Positions 11,212-21,305 of a stretch of DNA of 64,000 bases are shown here, in pieces. The stretch's first letter is position 1. Each line of letters begins with the position of its first letter. Position numbers and translations under genes: made by a program. The stretch lies in assembly GCA_037178675.1 (NCBI GenBank), contig JAYMGJ010000089.1:1-64000 (forward strand), written 5' to 3'. Under the pieces are notes generated by a model. It did no database searches. It saw only the letters and a program-made list of their open reading frames with translations, and was not told where the DNA came from. The DNA is from Scleroderma bovista. Its lineage: Eukaryota; Basidiomycota; Agaricomycetes; Boletales; Sclerodermataceae.

Positions 11212-12918
11212 ATGCGACTCGCAAGGTTTTGTTTCCGGTATCGATATCTGCCCTCCCGAGCCCATCTACCCATCATGACGCCCAACTACGCCGCCTGGTC
11301 GAAAGAAGACCTCATTGCCCGCATCACCGATATCGAACAGCGTCTCGCACGAGCACCCAGTAACAGAAAACCGATCCCGTTGCCGACAGGTGGGCGCCCC
11401 TTTCACTTTGAACACCATCCCCGCCGTAAGATCGCAGTCAAGTTCTGCTACTCTGGCTGGGAATACAATGGGCTCGCGTTCCAGGATGACCCCACTCCGC
11501 TCCCGACTGTAGAGGAGGTTCTCTTTCGCGCGTTCGCAAAGGCCAGACTCGTCGATCCGCAGGCTGGTCTCGACGGGTGTGGCTGGGAGAGATGCGGACG
11601 AACAGACGTCGGGGTGAGTGCAGCTGGTCAGGTCGTCTCTCTTTGGGTGCGGAGCGCGTTCTCAGGTCTGGATGCTCAAGCACCAGCGCATCGTCATCTT
11701 GAGGAAGATGAACCTCCCCGCGAAGTGCAGAACACAGAGCATAAGAGCCTTAAGCTAACCACAGATCCTTCCCCATCCTCAGGAGGAACCTCAGCCCCCA
11801 ATGATGACTCGACTCTTCTATTCTCAGACCTGTTAGATGCATCCCCGTCGAGCAAGTCCGCAGACCCTTCCCCACCACCCGACCACGAATTCCATTACGT
11901 CTCCATCTTGAACCGCATCCTTCCCCCGACCATCCGTGTCCTCGCATGGTCCCCCGTCTCCCCTGCCTTCTCAGCCCGGTTCAACTGCCGATACCGGCAC
12001 TACAAATACTTCTTCACTTCCCATGGGCTCGACATCCCCCGCATGCAACAGGCGGCAGACTACCTCGTCGGCGAACACGACTTCCGGAACCTCTCCAAGC
12101 TCGATCCAGCGAAACAAATCACCGACTTCCGTCGTCGGATCCTCAGCGCGCAGATCAACCCTGTCTCGCCATCTCCACAGCCATACCCGGACAGTGTAGT
12201 CGAGAGAGCCGGAGACAACAACCAGCTTTACGTCCTGGACCTCGTCGGGAACGCATTCCTCTACCACCAAGTCAGGCACATCATGGCCGTCCTCTTTTTG
12301 GTGGGCACGGGACTTGAACCACCATCTATCATCCCGACACTCAGCAATGTCGACGGGTGTGAATCAGCCAGGACTGGTCTTGACCTCCCTATTGTCGACC
12401 GGAAACCGGAATATCAAATGGCAGACGCGCTCCCGCTCATGCTTTGGGACTGCGCGTTCGACGACGTGGATGTCAAGTGGCAGCATCACAGCAATGGTAA
12501 TTACTTGGACAATAATATCGACGACGAGAGCGGAGGACATGGGGAGAAACAGTCGGGGACAGGCTTGATCCGCCAACTCCACTCCGTCTGCCAGCGCTCC
12601 CTTATCCATTGCGCCCTAGAGGGCCATTTTCTGTCGGCAGCAGCACAGTACCATCCACAACCTCCACAGTATTTCCCTTTCAGCCAAACTGGTCTCTCTA
12701 CATCTACCATTCCAAAACTACCTAATAACAACCCTCCTGTCATCGGAGTGCCTCTCGGCGGAGGGACATACAGGAGAGGCGTGAAGTATGTCCCACTACT
12801 TTCTCGAAAAAGGCTGGATCATGTAACTGTCGCCAACGAGCGCTGGAGGAATGGAAAGGGCAGCAGACGAGTCGAGATGCGGAAGACAGGAACTGTGGCA
12901 GGGGATGGCGACGAGTAA
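11212..12918 (+). CDS. PUS3: tRNA pseudouridine synthase, PUS3/DEG1 type
   Basis: An intronless frame of 568 residues from the first ATG, or 547 from the ATG at 11275. It belongs to the TruA-like family that converts U38 and U39 of the tRNA anticodon arm to pseudouridine. Visible signatures are KFCYSGWEYNGLAFQ, the catalytic Asp in CGRTDVGVSAAGQV (about residue 132), ARFNCRYRHYKYFF and the NAFLYHQVRHIMA block. Yeast Deg1 is about 440 residues; the extra length is a Ser/Pro/Asp-rich insertion (about residues 160-225) and a longer C-terminus. The first 21 residues are Arg-rich and could be a mitochondrial presequence, so both starts may be used; the second gives a more family-like N-terminus. 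It is convergent with the oxysterol-binding gene. Confidence 0.93.
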   Translation: MRLARFCFRYRYLPSRAHLPIMTPNYAAWSKEDLIARITDIEQRLARAPSNRKPIPLPTGGRPFHFEHHPRRKIAVKFCYSGWEYNGLAFQDDPTPLPTVEEVLFRAFAKARLVDPQAGLDGCGWERCGRTDVGVSAAGQVVSLWVRSAFSGLDAQAPAHRHLEEDEPPREVQNTEHKSLKLTTDPSPSSGGTSAPNDDSTLLFSDLLDASPSSKSADPSPPPDHEFHYVSILNRILPPTIRVLAWSPVSPAFSARFNCRYRHYKYFFTSHGLDIPRMQQAADYLVGEHDFRNLSKLDPAKQITDFRRRILSAQINPVSPSPQPYPDSVVERAGDNNQLYVLDLVGNAFLYHQVRHIMAVLFLVGTGLEPPSIIPTLSNVDGCESARTGLDLPIVDRKPEYQMADALPLMLWDCAFDDVDVKWQHHSNGNYLDNNIDDESGGHGEKQSGTGLIRQLHSVCQRSLIHCALEGHFLSAAAQYHPQPPQYFPFSQTGLSTSTIPKLPNNNPPVIGVPLGGGTYRRGVKYVPLLSRKRLDHVTVANERWRNGKGSRRVEMRKTGTVAGDGDE

Positions 12919-13141
12919 CGGGACAATTTCCGCACAGGAGAAAAGAAAAGTAACCACAAGATTGTTGGAGCTAATGTCCATCATTATTACAGGAACTTCT
13001 ATAAATGCGAGTGAAAAAGAAATCAAATGAAGGACCCGCAGGGTCACGTTCCCGAACGATGTACGTATTAGAAGATCATGTCCGTCTACATTTCCAAATG
13101 TCGCAGGACTTATGTGCACCCGCCAGGTAGAGATCATAACT

Positions 13142-14900
13142 CTAATTGTGTGGCCCATTATTCAAGTAAACGTACCCATCCTCAGTCGGTGGATTGACAG
13201 AAAACAGCTTGCCAAGGCGTTGATCTGAGGAGTGTACATGTCAGAAACAGAAAACCAAACAAACACTGTGTCTTACAAGTTGGACAGTTGTCGATATGCT
13301 TGAAGTGTTTGAGTTCCCACTTCGTCCCCGCTGCAGCCTCGTCTCGTCTCCTTTGCCTTTGCTCGTTCTTGAACCCAAAATGTCAGCGAATTACAATACA
13401 AAAGCAGTTGTTACTCTTACCTCGATCCTGCTTTTATCTTTCGCAGCAGTCTCAAAGTCTCCCTCTCTGATACCCTTGGCAACGACACTCCACAACCGCC
13501 TACTCTCCCACTCGCCCTGCTCCCCGACAGGTGCGACGGTAACTTCCTCTTTCGGAGTCGTTACGTCGTGGAAGACACCCCTGCGGGAGTCTTGCGAAGT
13601 GGTGTGCCACGTTCCTTCGATCACATGTGGATTCTGGCGAACACGCGGCGGGGGCGATACAGTCGCCTTGAACGAGTGCGACTTTCCAGAGAAATAGCCT
13701 TTACCCTTGTATTCGATCTATGCAAGATCAGCGACATGATCAAAACCGATATTTGGTCCACACACCTGGGAGAACCAGCCAGTCGAACTCTGGATTTGGC
13801 TCGTCTCGGTGAGCTCAATATAGGGCGAGCCGTACCACAGCCCATCGATGCGGAGACGAGGAAGGGTGATCAAGTACTCTTCCATCTCACCAGTCGAAAG
13901 CTTTACAGTCAGTATGGCGTGACCAACTTGCTTGACAATAATACTGCCACCTGCATCACAGTCAGCATGTAGCGCGCAACAGGAAAGAGCCACAAGCACT
14001 GACTGCTGAAGCTGGTCTTCTGCGCATTGTGTCCAGTGAGGACGACGCCCTTCGCCTCGTTAGCGATGTGATAGGCCGTGATAGGTGGGTGATGGGAGAC
14101 TTGCTCTACCACCAGGGTAGTCTTCCCACCACGTTCCGCAGTCTCTGGCCAATGACCATAGAACAATCTGAATCATTCAGTATGTGCAGTCAAAAGTACA
14201 GCTTCCGACTTACTCGCCAAGAACAGGGTTTAACGGTCTTTCGGGACGATTTAGTAAAAGCATGCCAAAAAAGCGACGTAATCGACTCACTTTTTCTCGG
14301 ATCCCATGGATTCATTGCGCGAGGTGTACTGGCCCTTGAGTGTACTCTATCGATAGATGGACGGATTAGTGATCGAAGGTGTCAAAGGCAGAATACGGGC
14401 ATTACAATGAACCATCTGAGCACAGCCAACGCGCGTTCCTCCTCGTCCCTGCCATCCGCAATCTTCGCAAACAGTTCTGGGCGCTCACACCAATAAGCTG
14501 AGACAGAAACAAATTAGAGAGAGATCGAGACACGGTTGGTTCAGAGATGGGGCTTACCCGGGAACTCGGTGAGCGACGTCGGGGAGAGGATGAACGGCGG
14601 CGCCGTCATAGACGACAGATCGCCAGTGAAACCGGCCAAACTGTGTACATAATAACGAGGACAGCAGTGCATGTTCAGCCATCCCCCGCCGATATCAGCA
14701 AAAAGCCAAACGTAGTACGAACGATTTCAGAAACGACGTCCAGCTACCCTTCTGGGCTGCGGGTACGGCCTGTGCAGTGACGGAACACGATGGAGCACAA
14801 GCAATGGGTTCGACATACAAGCGTGTTTGCGTTTACGGGGGTTACGGTCAGAACGAACAAGACGTTTGGATAGACTCGCCTCGCCAGCTTGTTCAGACAT
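13142..14900 (-). CDS. Oxysterol-binding protein, OSH4/KES1 type
   Basis: Eleven exons join in phase from ATG 14900 to TAG 13142 (387 residues): 14859-14900, 14723-14769, 14558-14640, 14406-14497, 14291-14346, 14214-14237, 14004-14167, 13766-13950, 13421-13717, 13277-13367, 13142-13224. The product is a stand-alone ORD with no PH or ankyrin domain, like yeast Kes1, which exchanges sterol for PI4P between Golgi/ER membranes. Diagnostic pieces are WTSFLKS, PPFILSPTSLTEFP, LKGQYTSRNESMGSEKKP, the EQVSHHPP signature in exon 7 and LPRLRIDGLWYG. Two introns begin GTTCGT instead of GTRAGT. The exon 1-2 junction is the least certain. It lies 226 bp from the E2 gene on the same strand. Confidence 0.93.
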
Positions 14901-15126
14901 GGTGAAGAGTATATGTCGTACTTGTGAGGTGGTAAACTGGCTTTGGCAAGAGAGGAGGAATTATTTGGAGGTCAAAACTTCCGTCATGGTCACGTGAAAA
15001 ACCAGCTCCACAGCGTCCAAGATAAAAACCAAGAAACGTGGATGGACCGATATACGACTACCGTGCAGAGATGACAATGTATACTAGATGCGATGTTGGA
15101 CATAACACGACACAGGACGCTAGGAA

Positions 15127-16060
15127 TTACTCGAATGCCTCCTCCGCAGATCTGCGAACTAGCCGTCGCACTTTCTTCCTGTACCCTGCACCAATTGTGG
15201 TCAAGATCAGGAATCAACTCAAAGAGATAACTCACCAATAATATCAGTTCGGACCTCCTTGGCTGCATCCACGTTGGCAGGGCTATCGGTGTTCGGGGTG
15301 TCGGACGAGAGGAGCGAAATGACACTGATGAGCTATCATTGCAATCACATATGAGGTGCGGAATGTATACGTCAGCCACCGAACGTACGATGGTCTCGAC
15401 AGTGTGGACTGGCAGCCACCTTTCTCCAGCATCTTCGTAACCGTACTGATCTTCCCCGGGCGCATGCTGGAAAAATGATCAACGATCATGGGTGGAACGC
15501 CGGGAAGAGGGGACCCACCAGAATCGAAATACACACCGTGCCATCGGGGTAGACTGTCGCAGAATAAATGGGGGCTACGGTATGAACCTGTAAAAGTAGA
15601 GGCCACTCACTGTTAGGGTGCCACATCGGCGTGATGAACCGCATCTTGGGCGGTAGTAGGGGGAACTCTGGAGGGAAGGTCAGCCGAGCCTTGAAGAAGC
15701 CTCCCTCGCTAAATTGCCGATAAGATCAGTGGCCCAAGGCTGTGGATAGATGGTTGAGATACATACTAGAGCGTCTCCGGTGGCCTGGGTGGTCATGTCG
15801 ATCGTCAGTAGCGGGGAGTGGCGATCTGGCGTGGTACACACCCGATGATCATGACATCCCACTCGTAGAGATTATCATCGTCAACAAGCCCTTTGACGCG
15901 AATTCTGTCAGGGTGCTGTTGAAGATCGATGCCGTCAAGGGCCAGTGACCCTACCTGCAGAAAAGCCTTCTACCGGATGCTTGACAAGCCGGTTAAGTTC
16001 CCGACGGAGGATTAACGACGAGTTGGAGTTGCACGGCTGCGGGGTCGAAGGCTTTGACAT
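15127..16060 (-). CDS. Ubiquitin-conjugating enzyme E2, UBC7/UBE2G type
   Basis: Eight exons in phase give 179 residues: 15955-16060, 15842-15890, 15767-15784, 15611-15708, 15519-15553, 15389-15466, 15236-15332, 15127-15185. The E2 fold is clear: [31 protein letters not shown], the HPN element in MWHPNIYPDG, the catalytic Cys in [19 protein letters not shown] and [11 protein letters not shown]. The acidic stretch after the active-site Cys is the UBC7/UBE2G insertion, which points to ER-associated degradation. Exon 3 is only 18 nt (PPETL and parts of its neighbours). The C-terminus is Lys/Arg-rich ([12 protein letters not shown]). Confidence 0.94.
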
Positions 16061-16203
16061 CCGTCGCAACGAGACTCTGAGATGGCCAAGGTAGAAGTCA
16101 AGAAGTTGTATGCAGAATCAGACCCGCCCTTGCAGTTTTAAAGGGACATGCGTGATCGTGTGAAATGGCCATAGTTTACAGTCTAATACTAGTATGCTAC
16201 ATG

Positions 16204-17533
16204 TTACTCCAAATGAGCGTTTCTATTCCAGGTGCTTAGATAGAGGTCGATCTGGCTGGTTATCGATACTCGAGTATCGTCTTGTTGATGTAGTGGTCTC
16301 GGCAGACGCGCAATGTTCAAGATGAGGCGGCTTCCCTGTATATTTTGGTCATGTAACCCGTGTCAGGAAACTGGTGCTGTAACACCTACACAAGCAGACT
16401 GCATCGCCGTGGCCCAGCTTGACGATATGAGCTATGAATCACTTCCAACGACGAGAACAGAATGCGTACAAGAACATGACAACTTGTTGGAAGCCCATCC
16501 GCTGGACAAGCACAAACGAAAAAACAAGTAATCCTCATGACAGCGACTGATTGAGCTGCTTCTGTATACATGGCGTCAGAGTGCACATACCTAGTATGGT
16601 GAAGTACATCAAAGTTGCATCTCGAATCAGCATTATTAGGATAGGGAGCTTTGAAAAGCCTGCTTTAATAGCAAGGTGGCGCCTGAACAGTGCCATCGCG
16701 ACCAGGATGCTGTGGGTTGCTAGACAGATGCCCCTGCCAGGATTCGGGAGTCAGTCGCATCAAACATCCTCAAGATCACAACCTCACCCATATATTTTGG
16801 CAGCAAGCGGATTTGGAAAGTAGATGCACGGCTGAACAGTGTTGGTACAGAAACGCGAGTACAGTGTGAGAAGGGCACAGCAACCTTCTATTGTTATGAG
16901 GCTGCCCAGAACCAGCGCTACCCATCTTTGCCTGCCGAACAGGGCATAAACTAGGAGTGGCCAAGTTATCACCTCTGTCATCAAACATGATAATTGTTCT
17001 CACCTCTAAAAGCCAAAGTAAATTCCACTGCAGCACCCACGAACGAGACCACGATTGTCATGCTCATGTGAAAACCCTTGCATAAGGGGTCACGAACCAG
17101 CTCCGACGCCATAAAAGTAAGGACGTATTGATAAGGTCTGACCAGGTTAAGTATCAGCTGCTCAAACGAAGTGCAACCTTGCCCCGCCTGGCTTACATTT
17201 GTGCGACCAACGGTAAATACCGCAATAATAGATATAGCCATTTGAATATGTATCGTGACTTCATCCTGTGGGGTTTAAGCTTATTCAGTACGAAGAAGTG
17301 ATGTCATTCAAATCCTCACGGCCAGATATAGGTGACTTCATCGTCCAGTGTCGACAGACAGTCCCACAGTAAAAGCGCCAAAGCGGCAACTGAAAGCGCA
17401 TCCATCAGAATCAGCCTGGACATATTCAAACGAGAAGTGACACACGACTGTTATAGTACACACCACGTATGGCTGCATCGAGTGTTGTCGGAGGTGGGGG
17501 AGGAGGAGGAGGAGGAGGAGGGGGGGCTATCAT
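16204..17533 (-). CDS. DUF6533-type multi-pass membrane protein with a poly-Pro N-terminus
   Basis: Nine exons join in phase to 292 residues: 17460-17533, 17320-17415, 17197-17265, 17004-17137, 16788-16950, 16591-16733, 16476-16501, 16390-16431, 16204-16335. The DUF6533 region is seen in ALALLLWDCLSTLDDEVTYIWP and WLYLLLRYLPLVAQ. Further hydrophobic helices follow, with the recurrent FRVYALFGRQRW and GSRLILNIARL blocks. The family is abundant in mushroom fungi; no function is established and I assign none. The extreme N-terminus is MIA followed by ten Pro residues, encoded by the CCT repeat at 17493-17527. The exon 6-8 junctions are the weakest part. It is tandem with the next gene. Confidence 0.82.
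17493..17527. repeat. GGA/TCC trinucleotide microsatellite inside a coding exon
   Basis: GGTGGGGGA followed by (GGA)n and a G-run; read on the minus strand it is (CCT)n and codes for the poly-Pro N-terminus of the adjacent membrane protein. Length polymorphism would change protein length without shifting frame when whole units vary. Confidence 0.85.
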
Positions 17534-17915
17534 GAACGGTGGTGCTGAGGTTGAGGATGGTGGAGGTCCTCAAACATGCTTTTGCTGCCTTCATAGCCTC
17601 CTGTGAAAATACGGGCATCCCTGTAAACCTGTGATAGTGCGGACTACGGTATGATACAAAAACATATTACCGTGCCTGCTCGCGTGACTCCGGCCCCCGC
17701 GGTCCAGAAACGTCCGTTCAGTTGGCCCAACTAACTTCGACTTCCACATGGTAAGCCGCCGCCGGCATTATCAACCTACTAGCATAGTTCAGTTCGATAG
17801 CCTGTGAGGACCCTATGTGGCGCTCGCGCCATCAAGGGTCTGTACCGTAATAACACAATGGATTGAAGATACAAATGACAAATGGTATACAACAATACAC
17901 CTTGAAGACGTGCTC

Positions 17916-19977
17916 CTATGCCCACACACTTCGCGGAGCAGCGTCTGTGGGACACATCTTGGTAGACATATAATGTGCGTGCGGGTCCATATCCTCCGAC
18001 GCCCCATCTGTATCCTCTGCATCTGCATCAGTACCTATATTCCACGTACACCGAACGCTCGACGAGAACCTGGACATGGCCATTCTTACCTGTGTCTTTG
18101 GCCATTGGTTGCACTGCGCTATTGAAATGATCATCAGCTGTCCCACCATTGACAATGGCACCAGAGGTCGAGAACGGGTGGTGGTGTTGCAGAGGAATCG
18201 GCGACGACGGTACATGCCCAAACTCGAGGTCGCCATCGGTTTCTGAAATATCATGCAGAACAGGTTTGCGGTCAAGCGGAGAGGAAAATGCGGAAGAATG
18301 TTGGCGGAGAGATGACTGGGGCATGCGCTGGTGGTGAGAGGTACTGCCTCCCATTGAACCATGTGGCCTGACAACCACCGCGGCGACCGGGGAACTTCCC
18401 TTCTGATCTGGGGAGAGTTCTAGGGAAAGGGGCTCAGTTGGTTTTGCGGTTATTGTACCATCTAATGGTATGCGCACCTCGAAGGTGTATGAGGATACGT
18501 TGGCTCATAATCCAAATAACAGCATATGCAAGGGACGATCTGCAGGGTCCATGAGAACAACAAGGTGGTCCCGGTTCGAGTGTACTCACGCCGTTGACTG
18601 TTTATTAAACCGTAAGATGGCCAACTACGACATCATGAGCCGGACAAAATTACACACCTGAGCTGCGAGGTCCTTCTGTTGCCGGTAGAGGACGAGATTC
18701 ATCGTGTTGACACCAGTCAGCGCAACGAAGAAAATCAATCCATCGTAGATCATCCTGTACGATCGCAGGTTATACCTCTAATTCAACTCCTTTCGACGGA
18801 GCAGCTTACACTCGGATCAATTGGGAAAACCTGCACAGCACAACTCAGTGTTACATGCAGGACAACAAAGATGATACCCACTTGCCACTATACGACCTGT
18901 ATCGGTATAGATGAATCGTCGAGATCACGAGCATGGCGAAGTCATATATCATTGCTACGAGATAGAAGACCCAGGTAGTGGGGTTGGCCACAACTTCTCC
19001 CGACAAACAACTATGTTCAAACAATGTGGGAAAAAAACTCAAGGTCAGACAAGACAAAAGTGACTTACTTTCCCTGGTAGGAGTCCGCAATAGAGTCGGG
19101 ATGCAATGTAAAAAACAAACAAACTCACATTAGTGGTTTTCCCTAAGTGGTCGTTGTCTTCAATAAGTCAAATAAGAGTGCGAAGGTGAAAAATTGGGGA
19201 CATACAAGTACGTTGATAGAGATCAAAGAACCATTCCAGCTATCAAAATCAGTCAGGTGGAAGGCATGCGGGTATGTAGAAGGGAAATATTACCGCGATT
19301 GTGATGACGTAGCACCCGAGGAGGAACATTCCAATGTGTTTCCCTCTTCCCGCGATGTTAAATGTCCTTGAACACGGTTAGATCAAAGTTACGACTGTAA
19401 CTTGAGTTCCTAGTACCTGACTCCCAAGATTGCGTGTGAGACCATCGACTGCATAACTGAAAAGGGCCATCACAAAACCGCATGTGTTTACTGCGTGACA
19501 GCGAACCTTTGAACATTGGGGGTAGAAAGAAAAATCGGCGACAAGATTCCTTTGTAAAAGTTGTCGCAAAGAACCCGTAATTGCTTGTGATCATCACGGT
19601 CATGCTAATATACCTGAACGACCTGTTGTCACGATGTTAAATAGAATAACACGTTCGTGCTACCCACCGAATGAGAATGAATAAAATACATGCAAGACTG
19701 GATAAAATATCAGTTCAGTGGATAATGAGGGGGGTGGAAAGACAGCATTGCCTCATGTGCAGAAAGCCCGGTTGACTCCGATAGACACGGTATTCCATGG
19801 GAAGAGTGATAAGATAGCTGGACAGCATTAAAAACCAATGAGCATGCTGATCGACTCTTCGACGGTCTTTCGACGTCGCTTTGTATCAAGGGAAAGTGAC
19901 AGGACTCACTCATAAAGTGCAATAGCCAAAGATGAGACACGCAAGTACCCCTCAGTGGTGAGTGTCCCACTCGACAT
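17916..19977 (-). CDS. DUF6533-type multi-pass membrane protein with a cytosolic tail
   Basis: Fifteen exons join in phase from ATG 19977 to TAG 17916 (413 residues): 19910-19977, 19752-19817, 19653-19697, 19507-19622, 19417-19456, 19294-19366, 19206-19239, 19129-19142, 19069-19073, 18882-19010, 18812-18830, 18656-18777, 18478-18539, 18090-18419, 17916-18034. Family blocks include LYDYLITLPMEYRVYR, NYGFFATTFTKESCRRFFF, QSMVSHAILGVRTFNIAGR, TWVFYLVAMIYDFAM and WIMSQRILIHLRE. A hydrophilic Ser/His/Pro-rich tail of about 150 residues follows. Intron 2 is GC-AG and exon 9 is only 5 nt, yet every phase agrees. Biochemical role unknown. Confidence 0.85.
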
Positions 19978-20204
19978 GGTCGAAGATCGTGCTTGGGGCG
20001 ACGATGGCCACTGAACGGAGGGTTGTTGGTAGCCTCGGAACCACTTCAAGCTGGGGGTGGAGTGGGGGAACAAATGGGACGACCAGGAGGAAAAAGGTTG
20101 TCCTTGATATACCGAATAGATGTGTTTGGCATTTTCAAATCTCCACAGATGCGTGAAGATATGTTGTTGCCAGGTGGCCTCTCCTGAGATTGGTCGCATG
20201 AGAT

Positions 20205-20745
20205 TCAAATGGAGTCTGATGGGGGCCTGGCAAGCACGGAAACGCCAGCAATCATCGGATGGTTTCCGTCAACCGTGGCACTGTTTCTCAATCCCCACTG
20301 CCACGCTTCAACGTTCAACAGAGACCGATATATGGGTGCGACACTTTTCAGAAACTTGTGGAGTGCTCCAGAAGATGGCGCTCTTTGTCGCTGGTTCTTG
20401 GTGCAAATGGGAGGCACGTCTGGCATGGTCCTCTCGTACTTCCACTTGGAACTTGTCGAGGGAAACATCCGAACCTGGTCCAACGATTTTCTCTGGCAAT
20501 GACACGTCAAATTCTATCAGGCCACTGCCCAAATGTGATACCCTGACCTGATCGATCGAACATAACAACCGTTAAGTACTTACAGTACTCGGATCACGAT
20601 GGACTACATACGTGTAAACGTCAACCTGGGTCTTTAGATTTGATGTGTATGCTCCCTATACCAGTGTTCCAGGTTCCGGATCTTCTTCCCCACACTCACT
20701 ACGTTTGTCTTCGCATCTTTCTTGTGCTCCATCAGACGCCATCAT
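20205..20745 (-). CDS. Unrecognised spliced gene
   Basis: A likely ATG at 20745 or 20742 begins MMASDGAQERCEDKR. Downstream the stretch VDVYTYVVHRDPST precedes a good donor, then VSHLGSGLIEFDVSLPEKI continues to KFQVE. A 44-nt intron (20397-20440) links that to NQRQRAPSSGALHKFL and a stop at 20205. The codon quality and alternating beta-type pattern look like a real protein, and I do not recognise the family. The first intron could not be placed in phase, so the N-terminal part is tentative. It lies upstream of the DUF6533 pair on the same strand. Confidence 0.5.
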
Positions 20746-21305
20746 GCAAGGTGTAATGCACTTCACGCCGGAAGTATATTTAAGTAACAAAGTAAAAAAG
20801 CTCCACTGTCACACTTTGTAAAGTTAGGGGATCGTATATAGCAAGTAGTACATATGTATGTGCCGCTGTGTCGTGACCAAATCCCAAGGCAATGTGTGGT
20901 ACTGAGTCGGAAGTGGTGATGACGGTCAATCGGATGTCGATCCTACGAGAGATGGAATATTATAATTTTTGAACTTTAGTATTCACTCGTACAACTATGA
21001 TCAGTCTTACGACCACCCCGAAAATTTGAAGGAAGACGTTCCTTACTTTGATCACTTCGTCATGTCCAAGCTACTATTAATACTATGTACGTCACCATCA
21101 CTTCTAGTGAAGACACAGGAAATTATCGAGTGAAAGTCGTTCAAATCTCCAGGAATAAATTTTCCTTCATAGGCTCGTGGCTGCCATGTGCCATGTGCAG
21201 AGGAATTAAAGAGTGGACTTTGTCCGCCTCATTTCCTTCCCACTGCCCACACTGTTTGACCGGGCCTCCATGATTCTGCCGACAAGAGTGAAGGCTTGAG
21301 AAGCC
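20746..21305. other. Intergenic, divergent promoter region
   Basis: About 560 bp between an unrecognised minus-strand gene and the plus-strand DUF6534 gene. No coding signal is seen. It is AT-richer than its surroundings (around 20940-21000) and probably carries both promoters. Confidence 0.5.

Noticed and set aside
18434..18478. Early stop of the second DUF6533 gene just after ILIHLR
   Set aside because: A 58-nt intron with CTGAG branch-like sequence and CTAG end restores phase into a long open tail, and all later phases agree to a stop at 17916.
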